Source: Atherix ibis
Lineage: Eukaryota; Arthropoda; Insecta; Diptera; Athericidae
Assembly: GCA_958298945.1 (NCBI GenBank)
Contig: OY282610.1
Location: forward strand, 19,864,233-19,928,232
Direction: 5' to 3'
DNA: 64,000 nucleotides
Of this stretch, positions 1-12,300 are shown in pieces. How positions within the stretch are numbered: the stretch's first letter is position 1; each line of letters starts with the position of its first letter. A program made the position numbers and the translations under genes. The notes below the pieces were generated by a model. The model was not told the DNA's origin, made no database searches, and worked only from the letters and a program-made list of their open reading frames with translations.

Positions 1-690
1 ATGTTAGATGTCGTAACATGGCCCAGGAGCTAAAGATCGATCACAGAACAGTTTTAAGCCAATTACGTAAAGCTGGATTCAAAAAGAAGCACGATGTTTG
101 GGTGTCATTAGAATTGACGCAAAAAAACATTATGGATCGAATTTCCATCTGCCAAAGCCTTGGCCAAACGGAACGAAATTGATGCATTTCTTAAACAGAT
201 AGTGGACTGGGGATGAGAAATGGATTACACACAACAATATTATGCAAAAACGATCGTAGTCAAAGCGCGCGCTTGAAGTGGCTCAAACTAAAACTAACAG
301 CCTGGAAAGTTTTGCTGTACATTTGGTGGGACTTGAAAGGAATCATCTATTATGAGCTGCTTCCATATGAACAAATACAAAATTCGCACCTCTACTGTTG
401 GACCGTTTGAAGCTTTCCATTGACCAAAAGCGGTCACAATTGGCCAACGGGAGAGGTCTTTCTAATGCATTTAGAACCGATTACCATGTTTTTATTATTG
501 CAAAACTTCTTTAGTGATAAGAAATTGATATCAAAAGAAAATTGTGAAAATCGCTTAGTCGAGTTTTTCGCCACTAGGTACCAGGGCTTCTATGGGAGTG
601 GCATTATGAAGTTACCTTTAAATTGATAACAAATTACAAAACAAAACGGTGACCCAAAATCTAACAATCCGAATCATGTTAAATAAAGTT
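1..690 (+). pseudogene. Mariner transposase remnant, 5' end outside the window
   Basis: Broken mariner (IS630-Tc1-mariner) transposase running into the left window edge. Seen: a helix-turn-helix-side stretch reading QELKIDHRTVLSQLRKAGF; TGDEKW at about 206-223, which holds the first catalytic Asp; IWWDLKGIIYYELLPY at about 320-367; and the C-terminal LLQNFFSDKKL at about 496-528, then ENRLVEFFA and GIMKLPLN ending near 626. Reading needs several frame changes. The block that should hold the second catalytic Asp (HxDN) is missing: the text jumps from the ANGRG segment near 455 to the FLMH segment. The element is therefore dead. The 3' end is probably in 630-720 but I could not define a terminal repeat. 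Family certain; subfamily not assigned. Confidence 0.88.
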
Positions 691-1479
691 TTCTACCAAA
701 CCAATATTTGTAGAAAGCCAAATTTGGTTTAAATATCCAATTTGGACTTACCGACTGTTATTGAAGTGATTTTCGAAGGGATTTTTTTTTAGGATCTGAA
801 AGGATAAATTTTCTGACAATTTATTTACTGCCCCTTGCTATTATTATTCATTTGATATTATTTTGTCCTGATTTAAAAAAATCATGAAGTGTTTTAGGCA
901 ATTTTTAATAATATTCGTAATTTAATTAAAAAATTACCATAAATCCTTTATAAATGTAAATTCTTAGTGTCACACTATCTTAGGGGATATTAAGAAATAA
1001 CCAAAGGGCATCCCGTCTATATCACTCAAGATTGCTGCATACTAAACGCACACGACCTAGTGTTTCGGGGAGGAAAAGTGAGGACGGCCCTCTTACAAGA
1101 AGATCACTATGGAATGACAGTCGATTATGAAATTTTTTTGGTAACGACTAACGTAAAGAATATTGAGTTCACGATGGATCACACTATTACGCACGTAACC
1201 AACAATAATTGCTTGGAGAATATGAACCAACAATAATTGCTTGGAGAATTTTCTATTAGAGGTTTGACCCCCAAATTTCTATTCCGTATGTCCATTTGGG
1301 TCTAATTACAGTATTGTATAGAAGTAATTTAATTGTCAAATGTTTATTTATGTACAGTCCCTAAGTAACGTATCTGGTTTTTTTTCTGGAATAATTTTAC
1401 CATTAAAAAGTATGTGAAGGGATAGTTCTTGGCAAAGAGTAAAAGTAACATGAACACTATTTTTTTTCATCAACCTTAA
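691..1479. other. AT-rich stretch, no gene seen
   Basis: No coding signal found. It contains poly-T runs and one short tandem duplication, listed separately. The part around 1,000-1,200 is less AT-rich and may be older transposon sequence that I do not recognise. Confidence 0.5.
1197..1249. repeat. 28-bp tandem duplication
   Basis: AACCAACAATAATTGC... occurs twice in tandem, at 1,197-1,224 and 1,225-1,249. The second copy is identical as far as it extends. Probably a simple slippage or repair duplication. Confidence 0.9.
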
Positions 1480-1660
1480 CGGTTTGAAGAGGACCAAGAA
1501 TGCTACCCTGAGGGACACCAGCAAGGATATGGAATATATTCAATTACTTAAAAATATCTTTCGATTAGAGGTAGGATTTGATTATGAGACAATAAGTGGG
1601 AGAGGGGGAAGAATTTACTCGAGCTTTCATAGTAGACCATGGTACGAAAATGGGCAAATT
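1480..1660 (-). pseudogene. Non-LTR retrotransposon RT fragment (jockey-like)
   Basis: The minus strand of 1,484-1,530 reads LAGVPQGSILGPL, the conserved RT motif GVPQGS.LGP that precedes the YADD catalytic box in LINE reverse transcriptases. Upstream on the same strand (1,535-1,650) a frame-broken stretch, FFPLSHLL...ERYF, resembles the LPLSYY..IKSYL..R.F segment of jockey RTs. No YADD box follows downstream. This is a short 5'- and 3'-truncated scrap. Confidence 0.65.
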
Positions 1661-4600
1661 TTGTATATGAAATTTAAAATATTTTTTTTCTTTAAAATAT
1701 GATCGATCAGCTGTAAATTCATAAATAGACAAGTTTTTTTTTGGGCATAATTTATTGGAGATGATCAGAAAATTTATAATTGAAATCAGTGGTCTAAAAA
1801 AATTATTTCCAAGTCCTTTAATCTGAGACTAGCTGGGACTTTTGAAATGAGTTGTTTTTTTTTTGTACTCTAATTAGAAAACAGTCAATAAAATATGAAA
1901 AAAATTCATTCAATAATAATGAAAAGTCCTTTTAAAAAATAGTTGCAAATAATTTTTGTTTTTTTCTATTGCAAGGATCGTTTTTTGAGATTTTTCTATA
2001 ATTCTGCATATTATCAACGAGATTTTTTGGATGATAAAGGAAAAAGATGAAGGGAGACTCTCAAATTTAATCATAGATATTAAGCGGACAATTTGATATG
2101 CCATACTTTGGTTACTGGCATATAATTCTAAAATAATATCAAAGGACCTTGTCCATATGAATATTGAGGTCAACTGATTGGATATTTCTAGTTAAGGTGT
2201 ATTAAGTGGAACATTTTCAATAGCAATTCGGATTGTTACTGTAACGAAATTATGGAAATTTGCAATTCTATTCACTTGAGTTCATTTGAATCGTATCGAC
2301 ATTTTTGGCTTCGATGTGAAACGTTAGACTTTATTGTGTCTGAACATGTAATCATCAGCGAATGTCCTAGAATTAAAATTGGGCGCCTATAAATTTCTAT
2401 AGACGCAACTAAAGTAATAGTGCAGGGTTATCGGAATAAGGAAACAATAACGATTCCTTTTCAAATAGAACGTTTGTATCCAACAAGGACAGAGCCAATA
2501 TTCCAGATATCGGATACACGACATCAGATACTCGAACATGTGTGACCTAAATTTATCGACAAATGAAAATTGCAATAATTCAAATGAGTTCGCTAAACGA
2601 AAGGATTGACAGGACCTCTAAAAAATTATTACCCATGCAAATTTGAAAAATATTTCCATTCATTGGTTGAACTGTATCCGTGCATAAATTGTATAGATGC
2701 TGCTGCCACATCCAATGAAGGATCTATTCCCTAACCTTACGTAGTCTTTGGCATTCAGGACGTTCGATGTGTATTTGGCCATGTCTTTTCCTATACTTGC
2801 CGGTAGAAAAAAAATTAACCCTTCTCTTGTTACGCAACTATTATGATCGAATGGGAAGCGGCAACATATCCTTGTCAGTGGTAACAATTGTACCCAAAAC
2901 AGATGACGATCGCAACGACCTTTTTTTTGGTTACTATTATTATTATGATCAAAGGACTCTCTACCATCGTTATTATTCTCATCGTCACTATCGTTCTTGA
3001 TCGAAATTTTCAAATTTAAGCTGCTTCAAAAAAATTTAATCAAATAGAAATGATTTTATTTGTTCTTGGCACAAGAACAAAATATTATTAATTAGGATAA
3101 AATTAAGATGAAAGATAAAATAAGAAGTAATTTTTTAACAATTTATTCAGAGAAATTTTCTCTGTTACTCTTCTTTTCTATAGGACTAAAATATCCTTTT
3201 TTATTCTTTTCCATAGTAAAAATATATAGAAAAAGTAAAAATAAATATTAAAATTGATCTAGTCCTAAAGAAGATTCCTTCAGTCTTGATTTATCGATTT
3301 TGGAAAAAAGGATATTTTTAAGATGATTTTTTTTTTTTTTAATATAAAATTCTGTGACCCCAAATAGAAATTATTGATTTTAAGTTGTTATCAAAATAAA
3401 TGTAAAAGTATAGAGAAGAAAAAACGGTTAAGAGTCCTCTTCAGGGTTAGTGTGTAAGTAATGATTTTGAAAAATCAAATCGAACTGAAAAGCGCATAAG
3501 ATCGAGTGTCTATGGTTTAAATGTCAATGACTCCTGATTTTAGATCCTTTTTTTAAATGGTTTTTTTTTTCTTCTTAAATAATCGTTGAGTGAATTAATG
3601 GATTACCCCCCCCCCCCCCCTCCTCCCCTCCAGACTATTGTGAGATTTTTTTTTTTTTTTAGGGCAGTCCTTTTAATTTATTTGTAAAATGTGACATTTT
3701 TGATAAGATCCTTTTTTTTTCGTACAAGTTGAAAAAATTGGCATTATTTTTGTTAAAAAATTGATACAAAAATTTTAATTAAAAACCATCGACTTTTTGG
3801 TTTCTAAGAGATTTGAGAGATTTTTTTTTTTATTGACTGGAAATTGGGGAAAACCCCATTTTTTTTTGGAAAGTGTATTATTCCAGTATATAAGGGATGA
3901 TTTACTATCGCCAATGACCGATTAATTTGTGAACAACTGAAGTGCTGACCTGAATTCTGAATGGTAGCATACCACCTCGTATGCTAATGCTGGAAATTGA
4001 AGTGGTAGCCCGGTTGGCCACAGGAGCGAAATTATCGTTGAGTAACCCTTTCGTCCATATTGCAGTAACAGTTGAATTGAACGATAAAAATTCCAAAGTG
4101 GACACTTGAAGACTACGTTGCTAAAATTGTTGACACCCGAGATCCGAGAATCTATAATGTCCATCTTGATTTTGTATTATACATCAGCGAAAGGATGTGC
4201 ATGCTCTTAGTGTAGGAAAGCAAGCGTCCCAACGAATACCACATGTGGTGTGCAAAGAGAGAGAAAACTCTTCCTTTTTTGAAATTCAGATTAGTTCATC
4301 CCCTATGGCCTGATTAATAGCAGTTATCGCACGATCGCTTCTAATCCTTCGGAGAGTCTGCAGAGTGCGAAAACGGAATTTCTTGGAGTACCATCAAGGG
4401 GACTTGAGTGGATTGTGTACTCTACCCATACCAGAACCACCACAATTGCCGCGTTCCTCATTCATAAAGACTGATTTGCATTTTTTATATATTCGATTCG
4501 AATGGATTTTCGTTCAAGTCGCCATTGTAATTTCTTTTTTTTTTTTTTTTTGATTTTCAATTTATTTCTTTTCGTTTAGAGTTAATTTATGTCATGAATT
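1661..4600. other. Low-complexity AT-rich DNA; two unassigned minus-strand ORFs
   Basis: Mostly poly-T/poly-A rich sequence with a poly-C run at about 3,606-3,620. A more mixed patch at 3,900-4,460 holds two overlapping minus-strand ORFs (66 codons at 3,905-4,105 and 80 codons at 3,922-4,164). Neither matches a family I recognise and the patch has no clear splice signals. It may be old transposon sequence. The ORF at 2,660-3,013 (minus) looks like chance translation of simple sequence. Confidence 0.4.
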
Positions 4601-4611
4601 TATTGAGCAAC

Positions 4612-4780
4612 ATTTTTTTGCAGCATTTTTTTTGGCTTTTTTTTGGTCATTTTTTTTGGGTATTTTTTTGGGCATTTTTTTGGTCATTTTTTTGGGCATT
4701 TTTGTTTGGGTTTTTTTTGTGGTTTTTTTTTTGGCATTTTTGGCATTGGTATTTTTTTGGCATTTTTTTGGCATCTTGGA
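4612..4780. repeat. T-rich minisatellite with 10-14 bp units
   Basis: Degenerate tandem units of the form CATTTTTTTGGG / GGTCATTTTTTT, with the T-run length varying. Both strands give open frames (FFFGHFF... and KKMPKK...) that are by-products of the repeat, not genes. Confidence 0.9.
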
Positions 4781-6388
4781 CATACAAGATTGAAACTTTA
4801 TTTTTAACATACTATAATATGGAAAACTACCCTAAATGCTATATTTAAAAATTAATTCCTTTTAATTTTCTTTAACTTTAAAAGTACAGAAATATTAGAC
4901 AAATATCGCGTATCTAAATTAATGAAAATTCCATGCTCACTGCTCATCATAGTATCAAGAAAAAGTGTAAAAAGGATAACTTTTTTCTAAAATATTTTCA
5001 CTTGAAATTATCACCCTTAAAACACTCACTGTTACCTGAGCAATGATCCACTTTGCATAGCAATGCATTTTCACGTCTAAGAGAAATTCCGTATCGATGG
5101 AGTAAAAATTCGAAGGGATGAAACAACAAACCGTGCAACTACTTCGTAATGCCGTTGGGTAAGAGTGGGATGGCAGCCGGTGCCCCATAGTCTGTGTCGC
5201 CTTAGGATGATTGTGATTTTTTGGCGCGCTCCTAAACAATATGCAATCACTGAAAACTTATGAATGAATAAACATAGAAAATACTCATTTTTATTTTTAT
5301 TTCATTATTTGATTATTAATTTTTCGCCCGAAAAGCAGACTTCAATTGGGTTGAGCCGAATCATGTAGCACGTCACATCAAATTCTAGATCCAAAAAGGT
5401 AATACAATGAAGAAAAAAAATCCATGGCGCACTTTTTTTCTTTCATTACTTCAAGGTCGTGTTCACTTTCTTTTAAAAAGGAAGAGTACAAAAAAAAAAA
5501 GATGGCAAAGATTTTGTGGAAAATAGTAAAAATAAAAATATTATAGAATGGAATAAATTACGTGAGCAAAATTATGAATTATGAGGCCGGCTGCCGCCCC
5601 AGTTACCGTCAAAATAAAAATTTTCTGTGTCGCTAATGCCGATGAACGTTAACTTTTTGCTATGCAGTCTGGGTAGATGAACCACTGAATTACCAGAAAG
5701 CATTCTACAGTATTTCTCGAGATGTTATTCTACTTTCTCCATGAATATATATGTATATATCTGTAAAAACCGCCCCATCTGAAAACCACCCTTAAAATAC
5801 AAAATCTGCACTTTCTTAAGGAGACAATTTATACTATGCGACACTGATTTGGGGATATTCCTCTTTGCGCCACCCTCAATTAAACCGTTCTTCTTCGCGT
5901 AAATTTCCATGAAAGATGAAAAAATACTTGAAGAATTCTTATAGAAAGAAAAAAAACAAAAACAAAAACAAAATTAAAGAAAAAGTTTTTTACTCATAAA
6001 AAAAGTTAAGATTCTTTCGTTTTGGTGCCAAAGATGAATTTGGTAAAAAAAAACTCCACCAAATTTGTGATATGAAAAAGATAACAAAAATTTTCATATT
6101 TTTTATTAGATTTTCTTTTAAGCTAATTCAGTTCTATCAATTAGTCATTTTCAGATGATCTAAAAAATTATAAATTATTTCCTAATTTTTTTTATTGTTA
6201 TTACAAATAGAAAAGTTTTCGGTTACGCTTTATAATATGCGAAAGTTTCGACGTTTTGTTCTTTTATTACAATTTAATTTGTTTGGCCATAATTTACGAG
6301 TGGTTTTTTTTTTGTTGAGCAAAACTATTTCGATTAAAATAAAAGATTTTTATTATTATTTCTTTAAGAGAAGACAAGTGCTCTTTGG
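4781..6388. other. No recognised gene; one ORF of unclear status
   Basis: AT-rich sequence. A minus-strand open stretch of 94 codons at 4,955-5,239 has more mixed base composition. Part of it reads FLLDVKMHCYAKWIIAQ, followed directly by a CAG|GTAACAGT donor-like site near 5,030. It could be an exon fragment or unrecognised transposon; I cannot place it in a family. A GC-richer patch near 5,580-5,720 shows nothing interpretable. Confidence 0.35.
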
Positions 6389-7632
6389 CAACAGGTAAGA
6401 ATGTCAAGCTTCAAAAGATACTATACAGTGTATTAAGCCATGGGCACGCCATACTTTTTTTTTATGAGTTTGACATCTGTCACCGTTAATTATTACATAA
6501 CATATTGTCAGCAATTTCGTACAACAACATACATTTTCCCTTTGGTAATCATATCTATTTTTGTGCCAGAAAAAGAGCATATGTGGGAAGCTCTGATTTT
6601 CTGCTTCAATTTGAAGAAATCGGCTGCCGAATCACATCGAATACTTATGGAGGTCTATGGTGATAGTACTTTATCGGAAACAACGTGCCGAGATTGGTTT
6701 CGTCGGTTTAAAGACGGCAATTTGGACTTCTGGGACATAAAGCGTGAAAATCAGCCTAGGAAGGTTGATGACCATCAATTCCAGGCTCTTTTGCACGAAG
6801 ACGATACCCAATCATAAAAAAATACTCGCGGAGCAATTGGGTGTTACTCAACCAGCTATTTCCATGCGTCTGCGTGCCATGGGGAAGATTGAAAAGATCG
6901 GAAAATAGGTGCCGCATGAATTGAACGATAGGCGAATGGAGCGACGCATGCGAAATCTTGCTCCCCAGACAAAAAAGAAAGTCGTTCCTGCATTGAATAT
7001 ATGACAGGCGATGAAAAGTGGATATATTTCGAGAATTCTAAATGCAAGAAATCGTGGGTTGATCCCGGCCAACTATGAACATCTTCCCCAAGACCAAATC
7101 GCTTCGGACGGAAGACGATGCTGTGTGTTTGGTGGGATCAGTAGGGTATCGTTTACTATGAGATATTGAAACCTGATGAAACTATCAATGCCCACCGCTA
7201 CTATCAACAACTGATCAAATTGCACCGTGCTCTGCGTGGAAAAAGGACGGATTATCAACAACGATATGACAAACTGATTTTCCTCCACGACAACGCACCA
7301 TCGCACCCTTCAAAAATGGTCCGAAACTATTTGGAGACACTCAACTGGGACCAGACTTGGCCCCTTCTGACTACCACCTATTTTCGTCGATGGGCCACGC
7401 GCTCGCTGAGCAGCACTTCGATTCTTACGAAGACGTCCGAAAATGGCTTGATGAGTGGTTTGCCTCGAAAGAAAAGGAATTTTTTTGGCGTGTTATCCAC
7501 AAATTGCCCGAGAGATGGGAAAAATATGTAGCTAGCGAGGGCAAGTACTTTGAATAAATTTGTTTTTGCTTTCTATGAAAAAACATATGTTTTTTAAATA
7601 AAAGAAAACGGATTTAAGCTTATTAACCTGGT
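6389..7632 (+). mobile_element. Mos1-like mariner element (mauritiana type), inactivated
   Basis: Length (about 1.24 kb) fits a complete mariner. Candidate ends: ACAGGTAAGAATGTCAAGCT near 6,391 and the inverted GCTTATTAACCTGGTA ending near 7,632, a weakly matching terminal pair flanked on the right by TA. The encoded transposase starts near 6,566 (KEHMWEALIFCF) and ends at the stop at 7,555. Its C-terminal SYEDVRKWLDEWFA...LPERWEKYVAS closely follows the Mos1 type. Confidence 0.85.
6566..7557 (+). pseudogene. Mos1-like mariner transposase pseudogene
   Basis: DDE-type transposase that would cut and paste its element at TA sites. Domains in order: an N-terminal HTH region, KEHMWEALIFCFNLKKSAAE, with CRDWFRRFKDGN; a second HTH, ILAEQLGVTQPAISMRLRAM, at about 6,820-6,885; the catalytic core with TGDEKW near 7,003-7,020; FLHDNAPSH near 7,282-7,308; and DLAPSDYHLF near 7,354-7,383. 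All three catalytic Asp codons survive, but in different frames. Breaks: a frameshift near 6,815, a stop near 6,907, a stop after DPGQL near 7,075, and a deletion after LNWD near 7,350 that removes the residues between the second and third Asp. By family knowledge D-to-D spacing should be 34. Not functional. Confidence 0.9.
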
Positions 7633-7930
7633 ACACACTTAACTACCCAGCACAGTCATCGACAGAGTCTTTGGTAACTCAAGAGGATATTACCCTCCCT
7701 CTTTTAGCTTGTACTAAACTTATTTCTTCCAAATCGACACTTCCAAGTAAATGTAGCTAACGATAGCTTTCCGATATTCGCCAAAGTTCCGCAAGGCAGC
7801 ATAGCTGGTCCCATCCTCTACAATATTTATGCATCCCATATACTGATGATACAGCTTAGCCTAGTCTGTATCTACCAAAAATTCCTTAACATGCTTTCGG
7901 TGTTCTATAAGTCCAAATAAAAGTAATTAG
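7633..7930 (+). pseudogene. Jockey-type RT fragment, copy 1 of a 540-bp duplication
   Basis: Reads LPNRHFQVNVANDSF, then KVPQGSIAGPILYNIYASH (RT motif VPQGS..GP.LYN.Y) near 7,788-7,842, followed in another frame by YTDDTA, a decayed YADD box, near 7,840. The sequence between the motifs has shrunk, so this is a deleted non-LTR RT. Copy 2 lies 540 bp downstream. Confidence 0.75.
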
Positions 7931-8160
7931 TGGGCCCTTCTCCAAAGGTAATTAGTCCTTCCAAAGTTGTCAATTTTCATCTATGATCTCTAAAAGAGCA
8001 ACAGTCTTCCTTCCTACATTATATAATTCTATCCCTAGAATAAGATTCATCCCAATACTCTGAAAATTAATAATTCTACCTTTCAATTCCATAAAAAAAA
8101 TCTTTGAAAAAATATTCCCAAAGTCGAATCATCAATTTTTAATTCTTAACCATCAATTCG
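7931..8160. other. Spacer of the duplicated RT unit
   Basis: AT-rich filler between the two RT copies; no own coding signal. Confidence 0.5.
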
Positions 8161-8164
8161 GTTT

Positions 8165-8475
8165 CTACTTTACACACTCAGCTACCCAGCACCGTCATCG
8201 ACAGAGTCTTTGGAAACTCAAGAGGATTTTACCATCCCCCTTTTAGCTTGTAATAAAATTATTTCTTCCAAATCGATACTTCCAAGTAAATATAGCTAAC
8301 GATAGCTTTCCGATATTCGCTAGAGTTCCGCAAGGCAGAATAGTTGGTCCCATCCTCTACAATATTTATGCATCCCATATACTGATGATACGGTCCAGCC
8401 TACCATTCTGTATCTACCAAAACTTTCTTAACATGCTTTCGGTACTTTAAAAATCTAAATAAAAGTAATTCATCC
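8165..8475 (+). pseudogene. Jockey-type RT fragment, copy 2
   Basis: Near-copy of 7,625-7,930 shifted by 540 bp: the same GACAGAGTCTTTGG start, the same RVPQGRIVGPILYNIYASH motif (Ser to Arg in PQGS) and the same ATACTGATGATAC box. A few bases were lost or gained relative to copy 1. Confidence 0.75.
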
Positions 8476-8519
8476 CAATGACTTTTAATATCTGCCATTC
8501 ACTATGCCCTCTTATACCT

Positions 8520-9365
8520 CAAAAAAGACAGTGCCTCAACACACTATAGTTTGGCAAATAGAACTAAACAAAAGACTCTAAAGACTAGATACCATCAACT
8601 ACTTCGATTTCTAGACAAACGTTCTAAGCTCCCCATAGACAGCAAAGTACTTTTTAAATACTCTTCTGAAGCCAATATGGACTTACGAACAAGAATTCTG
8701 GGCTCCATCAATCCTTCTAGCACCCATCGAATACAATTCGATCACTAAAAATGCTTCGAACTCAAGAGGATTCTACCTTCCCCCTTTTAGCTTCCACTAG
8801 CTGGATGGGACATACCTCAAGACACGGTCATTGTAGAGGATGGGACATACCTCAAGACACTATAGTTTGACAAACTATACAAAAGACTCTAAAGACTAGA
8901 TACCATCAACTACTTCGATTTCTAGACAAACGTTCTAAGCTCCCCATAGACAGGAAAGTACTTTTTAAATACTCTTCTGAAGCCAATATGGACTTACGAA
9001 CAAGAATTCTGGGCTCTATCAATCCTTCTAGCACCCATCGAATACAATTCGATCACTAAAAATGCTTCGAACTCAAGAGGATTCTACCCTCCCCCTTTTA
9101 GCTTCCACTAGCTGGATGGTACATACCTCAAGACACGGTCATTGTAGAGGATGGGACATACCTCAAGACACTATAGTTTGACAAACTATACAAAAGACTC
9201 AAAAGACTAGATACTATCAACTACTTCCATTTCTAGACAAACGTTCTAAGCTCACCATAGACAGTAAAGTACTTTTATTTAAATACTCTTCTGAAACGAC
9301 TATATGGACTTACGAACTCGAATTCTAGGCACCCATCGAATACAATCCGATCACTTTAAAAATAC
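8520..9365 (+). repeat. Three tandem 311-bp units built from the jockey RT C-terminus
   Basis: Anchor GACAAACGTTCTAAGCTC recurs near 8,614, 8,926 and 9,237, a period of 311-312 bp. Each unit contains coding debris of a jockey-clade RT C-terminus: LNKRLKRLD, then (in other frames) LLKPIWTYE and a degraded GIQLWG region. Each of the first two units then joins a piece, AACTCAAGAGGATTCTACC, also present just upstream of the RT box in copies 1 and 2, followed by CTAGCTGGATGGGACATACC. A 22-bp sub-repeat around GGATGGGACATACCTCAAG occurs twice at each junction. The third unit carries a small insertion and loses its end near 9,330. Confidence 0.85.
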
Positions 9366-12300
9366 TTCGAAACATTCTGAATGCTCTCTTTTATTTTCAT
9401 AATAATCCTCAAATTATCATTATCCTTAAAGTTATTTCATTTTTAAATTTTATCCTTTTAATATTGTTATCCTTAAAGTTTTTAACTATATAGTTTCCGA
9501 TCTAGACTATTTGAATTTAAGACCAAAATGGACAAAAAGAAGGAATACTTTTTGAATTTGTTAATTTTTCATAAGAGAATTTTCCTTTTCAAAAACACAC
9601 TATATAAAAAATTATAATCAGAAAAAAGGATATTATTTAAAATAAAAATTAAATATAAAAACAATTTTTTTTAAAATGAAGACCAACTGTTTTTAGTTTA
9701 TCCTTTTTTATTGGTAATTTTTTAGTATTTTTTTTTTAGCTGACTATTCAGGCTATTTGACGACAGTTGAATGGGAACAGTATCCCTAAATCATGGTAAT
9801 TATCCTTTTCAGGAATTTGGCTATTGCGTATTCAATTTTTTTTTCTTTTGCTTTTAGTATCTTTTTGCTATTTGCGTATCCAGAATTACCAAAAAAATTA
9901 AGTCTTACTAATAATCAGAACTGTTTTGGTATCCTTAAAAAAGGGACTTAAAAATACTGAAATTAATAAGGATGAAAAAAATTACTATCCTAAAATTTTA
10001 GACTTTACCATTTGCAAAAAAAAAAAAAATACGTTAACTTTGAGAAAATCCAACTGCCAAAAGAATTATCCTTCCCACGGGTTTTAATACAAATCGAAAT
10101 TTCAATTATTATCCTTGACTTGTGCAAACAAATTCTTGATTATAAAATTCACATATTATATTCATGTTCAGGTATGCAGATATCTTAATCCTTTTTCGTG
10201 GACACACTTTCACTCAAAATTTATCCATTCAATAAAATTATTCACTATTTTCAATCGTGTGTATTTTTTTTCTCTACTCTTGCATTTTTTGCGTCTGTCT
10301 TAATTTGATTTGGCGAAATTTTTTTTAGGGTGCCTAAATTTTTTCTTTTTATATCGACAGATGTCATCAGTCTGAGGGGTTGTTTTTTTTTTTGTTCTTT
10401 TTATTTACGGGTAAGAAAGTGCATGTCATTGTTCTTCTCAAAGATACCAGGTAGCAAATGGACTCGTAGTCTTTCAATCGTCTTGAGATTTTTCTCCTGC
10501 AGACTTTCTATCTCGTATTACAAACGGAAGGGGTTGTTATTGCGCAATCTTAGTTCGCATGCATATTTTTGCATGCATTTTAAGGTAGACCTAAGGTATA
10601 TTAATCTAGGCAAAATTAAATGCATACGACCCAGTGTATTGGTGGTTTTTTTTTTTTTGCATGACGCCTTTTGAATAGGAATTTGAGAAAAATTAATTAA
10701 AAAACTTATCCACTGTGAGAATTTTGCATTTTATTATATTAGGCAAAAATGGAGGCCGATAGGTCCTGTCACATGTTGCCAAGGGGAATAGAATTGAAAA
10801 TAACAAAATTCGTTTACATATTTGCACATGTGCATGGGAATTTTGCATTTCTTTTAGGGATTATTATGCAAAGGACATAAGCCTTTTTACATAAAGAAAA
10901 AAAGAAATCTCAAAAAGAAAGGGTTCTGATTTCCGGGTTGGTTTGGATGGAACCTGCATCAAAAAGGAAGAAATTAATTTTTAAAAAATATTGTGTAGAA
11001 ACTAAACTAGATTAGGCAACAACAGCTGTTCGATTTCAGTTCTCCGGGAATGGCCCGAAAATTTGACGGACTATTTGACGGTAAAATCCTTAATTACCTT
11101 TTTGGTAGACTCAACAGTTGGTACCTAATTAATTGGTAGCAATTTTTTTCATCATCTTCCTGCCCTATTTTTGGACCGAAGTTCGTTAGTCTTTTTTCTT
11201 TTTTTTTGTTGAGGAAGGCTAATTTGTTTAAGTCTTCCTTTTTTTTCTTCGTCCTTTTAGTCTAGCTAGGATACTGTTTCCCATCTCAAAATGGGGTTCT
11301 GTCTGCATTATTTTCATTTGCGTTTTTTTTTTCGCCCCTGTTCAGATTGTCTTATAAAAAAAAAAAACGGATTTCCACCATTCTTCCAAGTTATCCTTTA
11401 AACAATATGATACTCAACAAATGGAAGGACAACTTTTAATTTTGAATTGTTTTTTTCTTCTTCTGGTTTTCTTTTTGCTTTGCTCACTCATTTTCCGCGT
11501 CTTTGGCATAATTTTTCAACGCGTAGTAAAATCGAATTGAACATTTTTGCCGGTAAGGGATGAGACAAGAAAATCAACAGTTAATGAATGAATGAATGAA
11601 TGAATGAGAGAAAAATGAGTGTTAATTTGTTTTGTATAAAATTTAATTGGTGGGGAAAAGGGGGGGGGGGAGAAGAGGATTATGGGTGGGCTGCTATTAT
11701 CCACTCTTATCAATTCTGCAAGGTGGTTGTTATTTTCTCCGATAATATGAATGGTTCTGATAGTGTACAGTTGATGAACTCAATACGGTGTCTGGTTTAA
11801 GTTCAAGAATATTCTTCCTCGCCGCTTATAAAAATCACAAATACAACCGGGTGTGAACAGGATAAAGGGGATATGATGGTCTGAATCTATTTTGCTATTT
11901 GGTGAATTTCTTTATTTCGTTTTCATTCACTTTCCATGATGTCGCCGTTCTTCCGACGGTTCTTTCCGTTTTCAGTTCTTTTTTTTTTTTTTTTTTTTTG
12001 TTGCCCTTAGCTTTTTTCCTCTAATACCAAAAATGAGTTTGTACACATCCTGTTGTGATCGAAGTTAATTTCTTAGCTCCGACAAACCCATTTTTATCAT
12101 TTTTTTTCCCTACTCCTTCTTCTGTGCTATTTTAATAGATAAAAGTAAGTTGGTTGAACGTTAAGTCGGCATACTATAACTTCTCTGAATATAACCTTTA
12201 ACCTAACCTGATTTGCTAGCAAATTTCATCTCGACCAATAAAAATATCCGATTTTAAGGATATTTTCTACGGAAAGAACTTTTCTAATCGACCTTTTCTT

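Noticed and set aside
4592..4848. Lys/Pro-rich and Phe/Trp-rich open frames on opposite strands
   Set aside because: Both are translations of a T-rich minisatellite; no gene.
4955..5239. Possible exon with a CAG|GTAACA donor
   Set aside because: No acceptor, family or partner exon could be supported; noted in the region entry only.
10330..10674. 114-codon ORF
   Set aside because: Low-complexity T-rich sequence, no recognisable motif.
12190..12215. AACCTAACCT, telomere-like word
   Set aside because: A single occurrence; common in insect genomes and not a tandem array.
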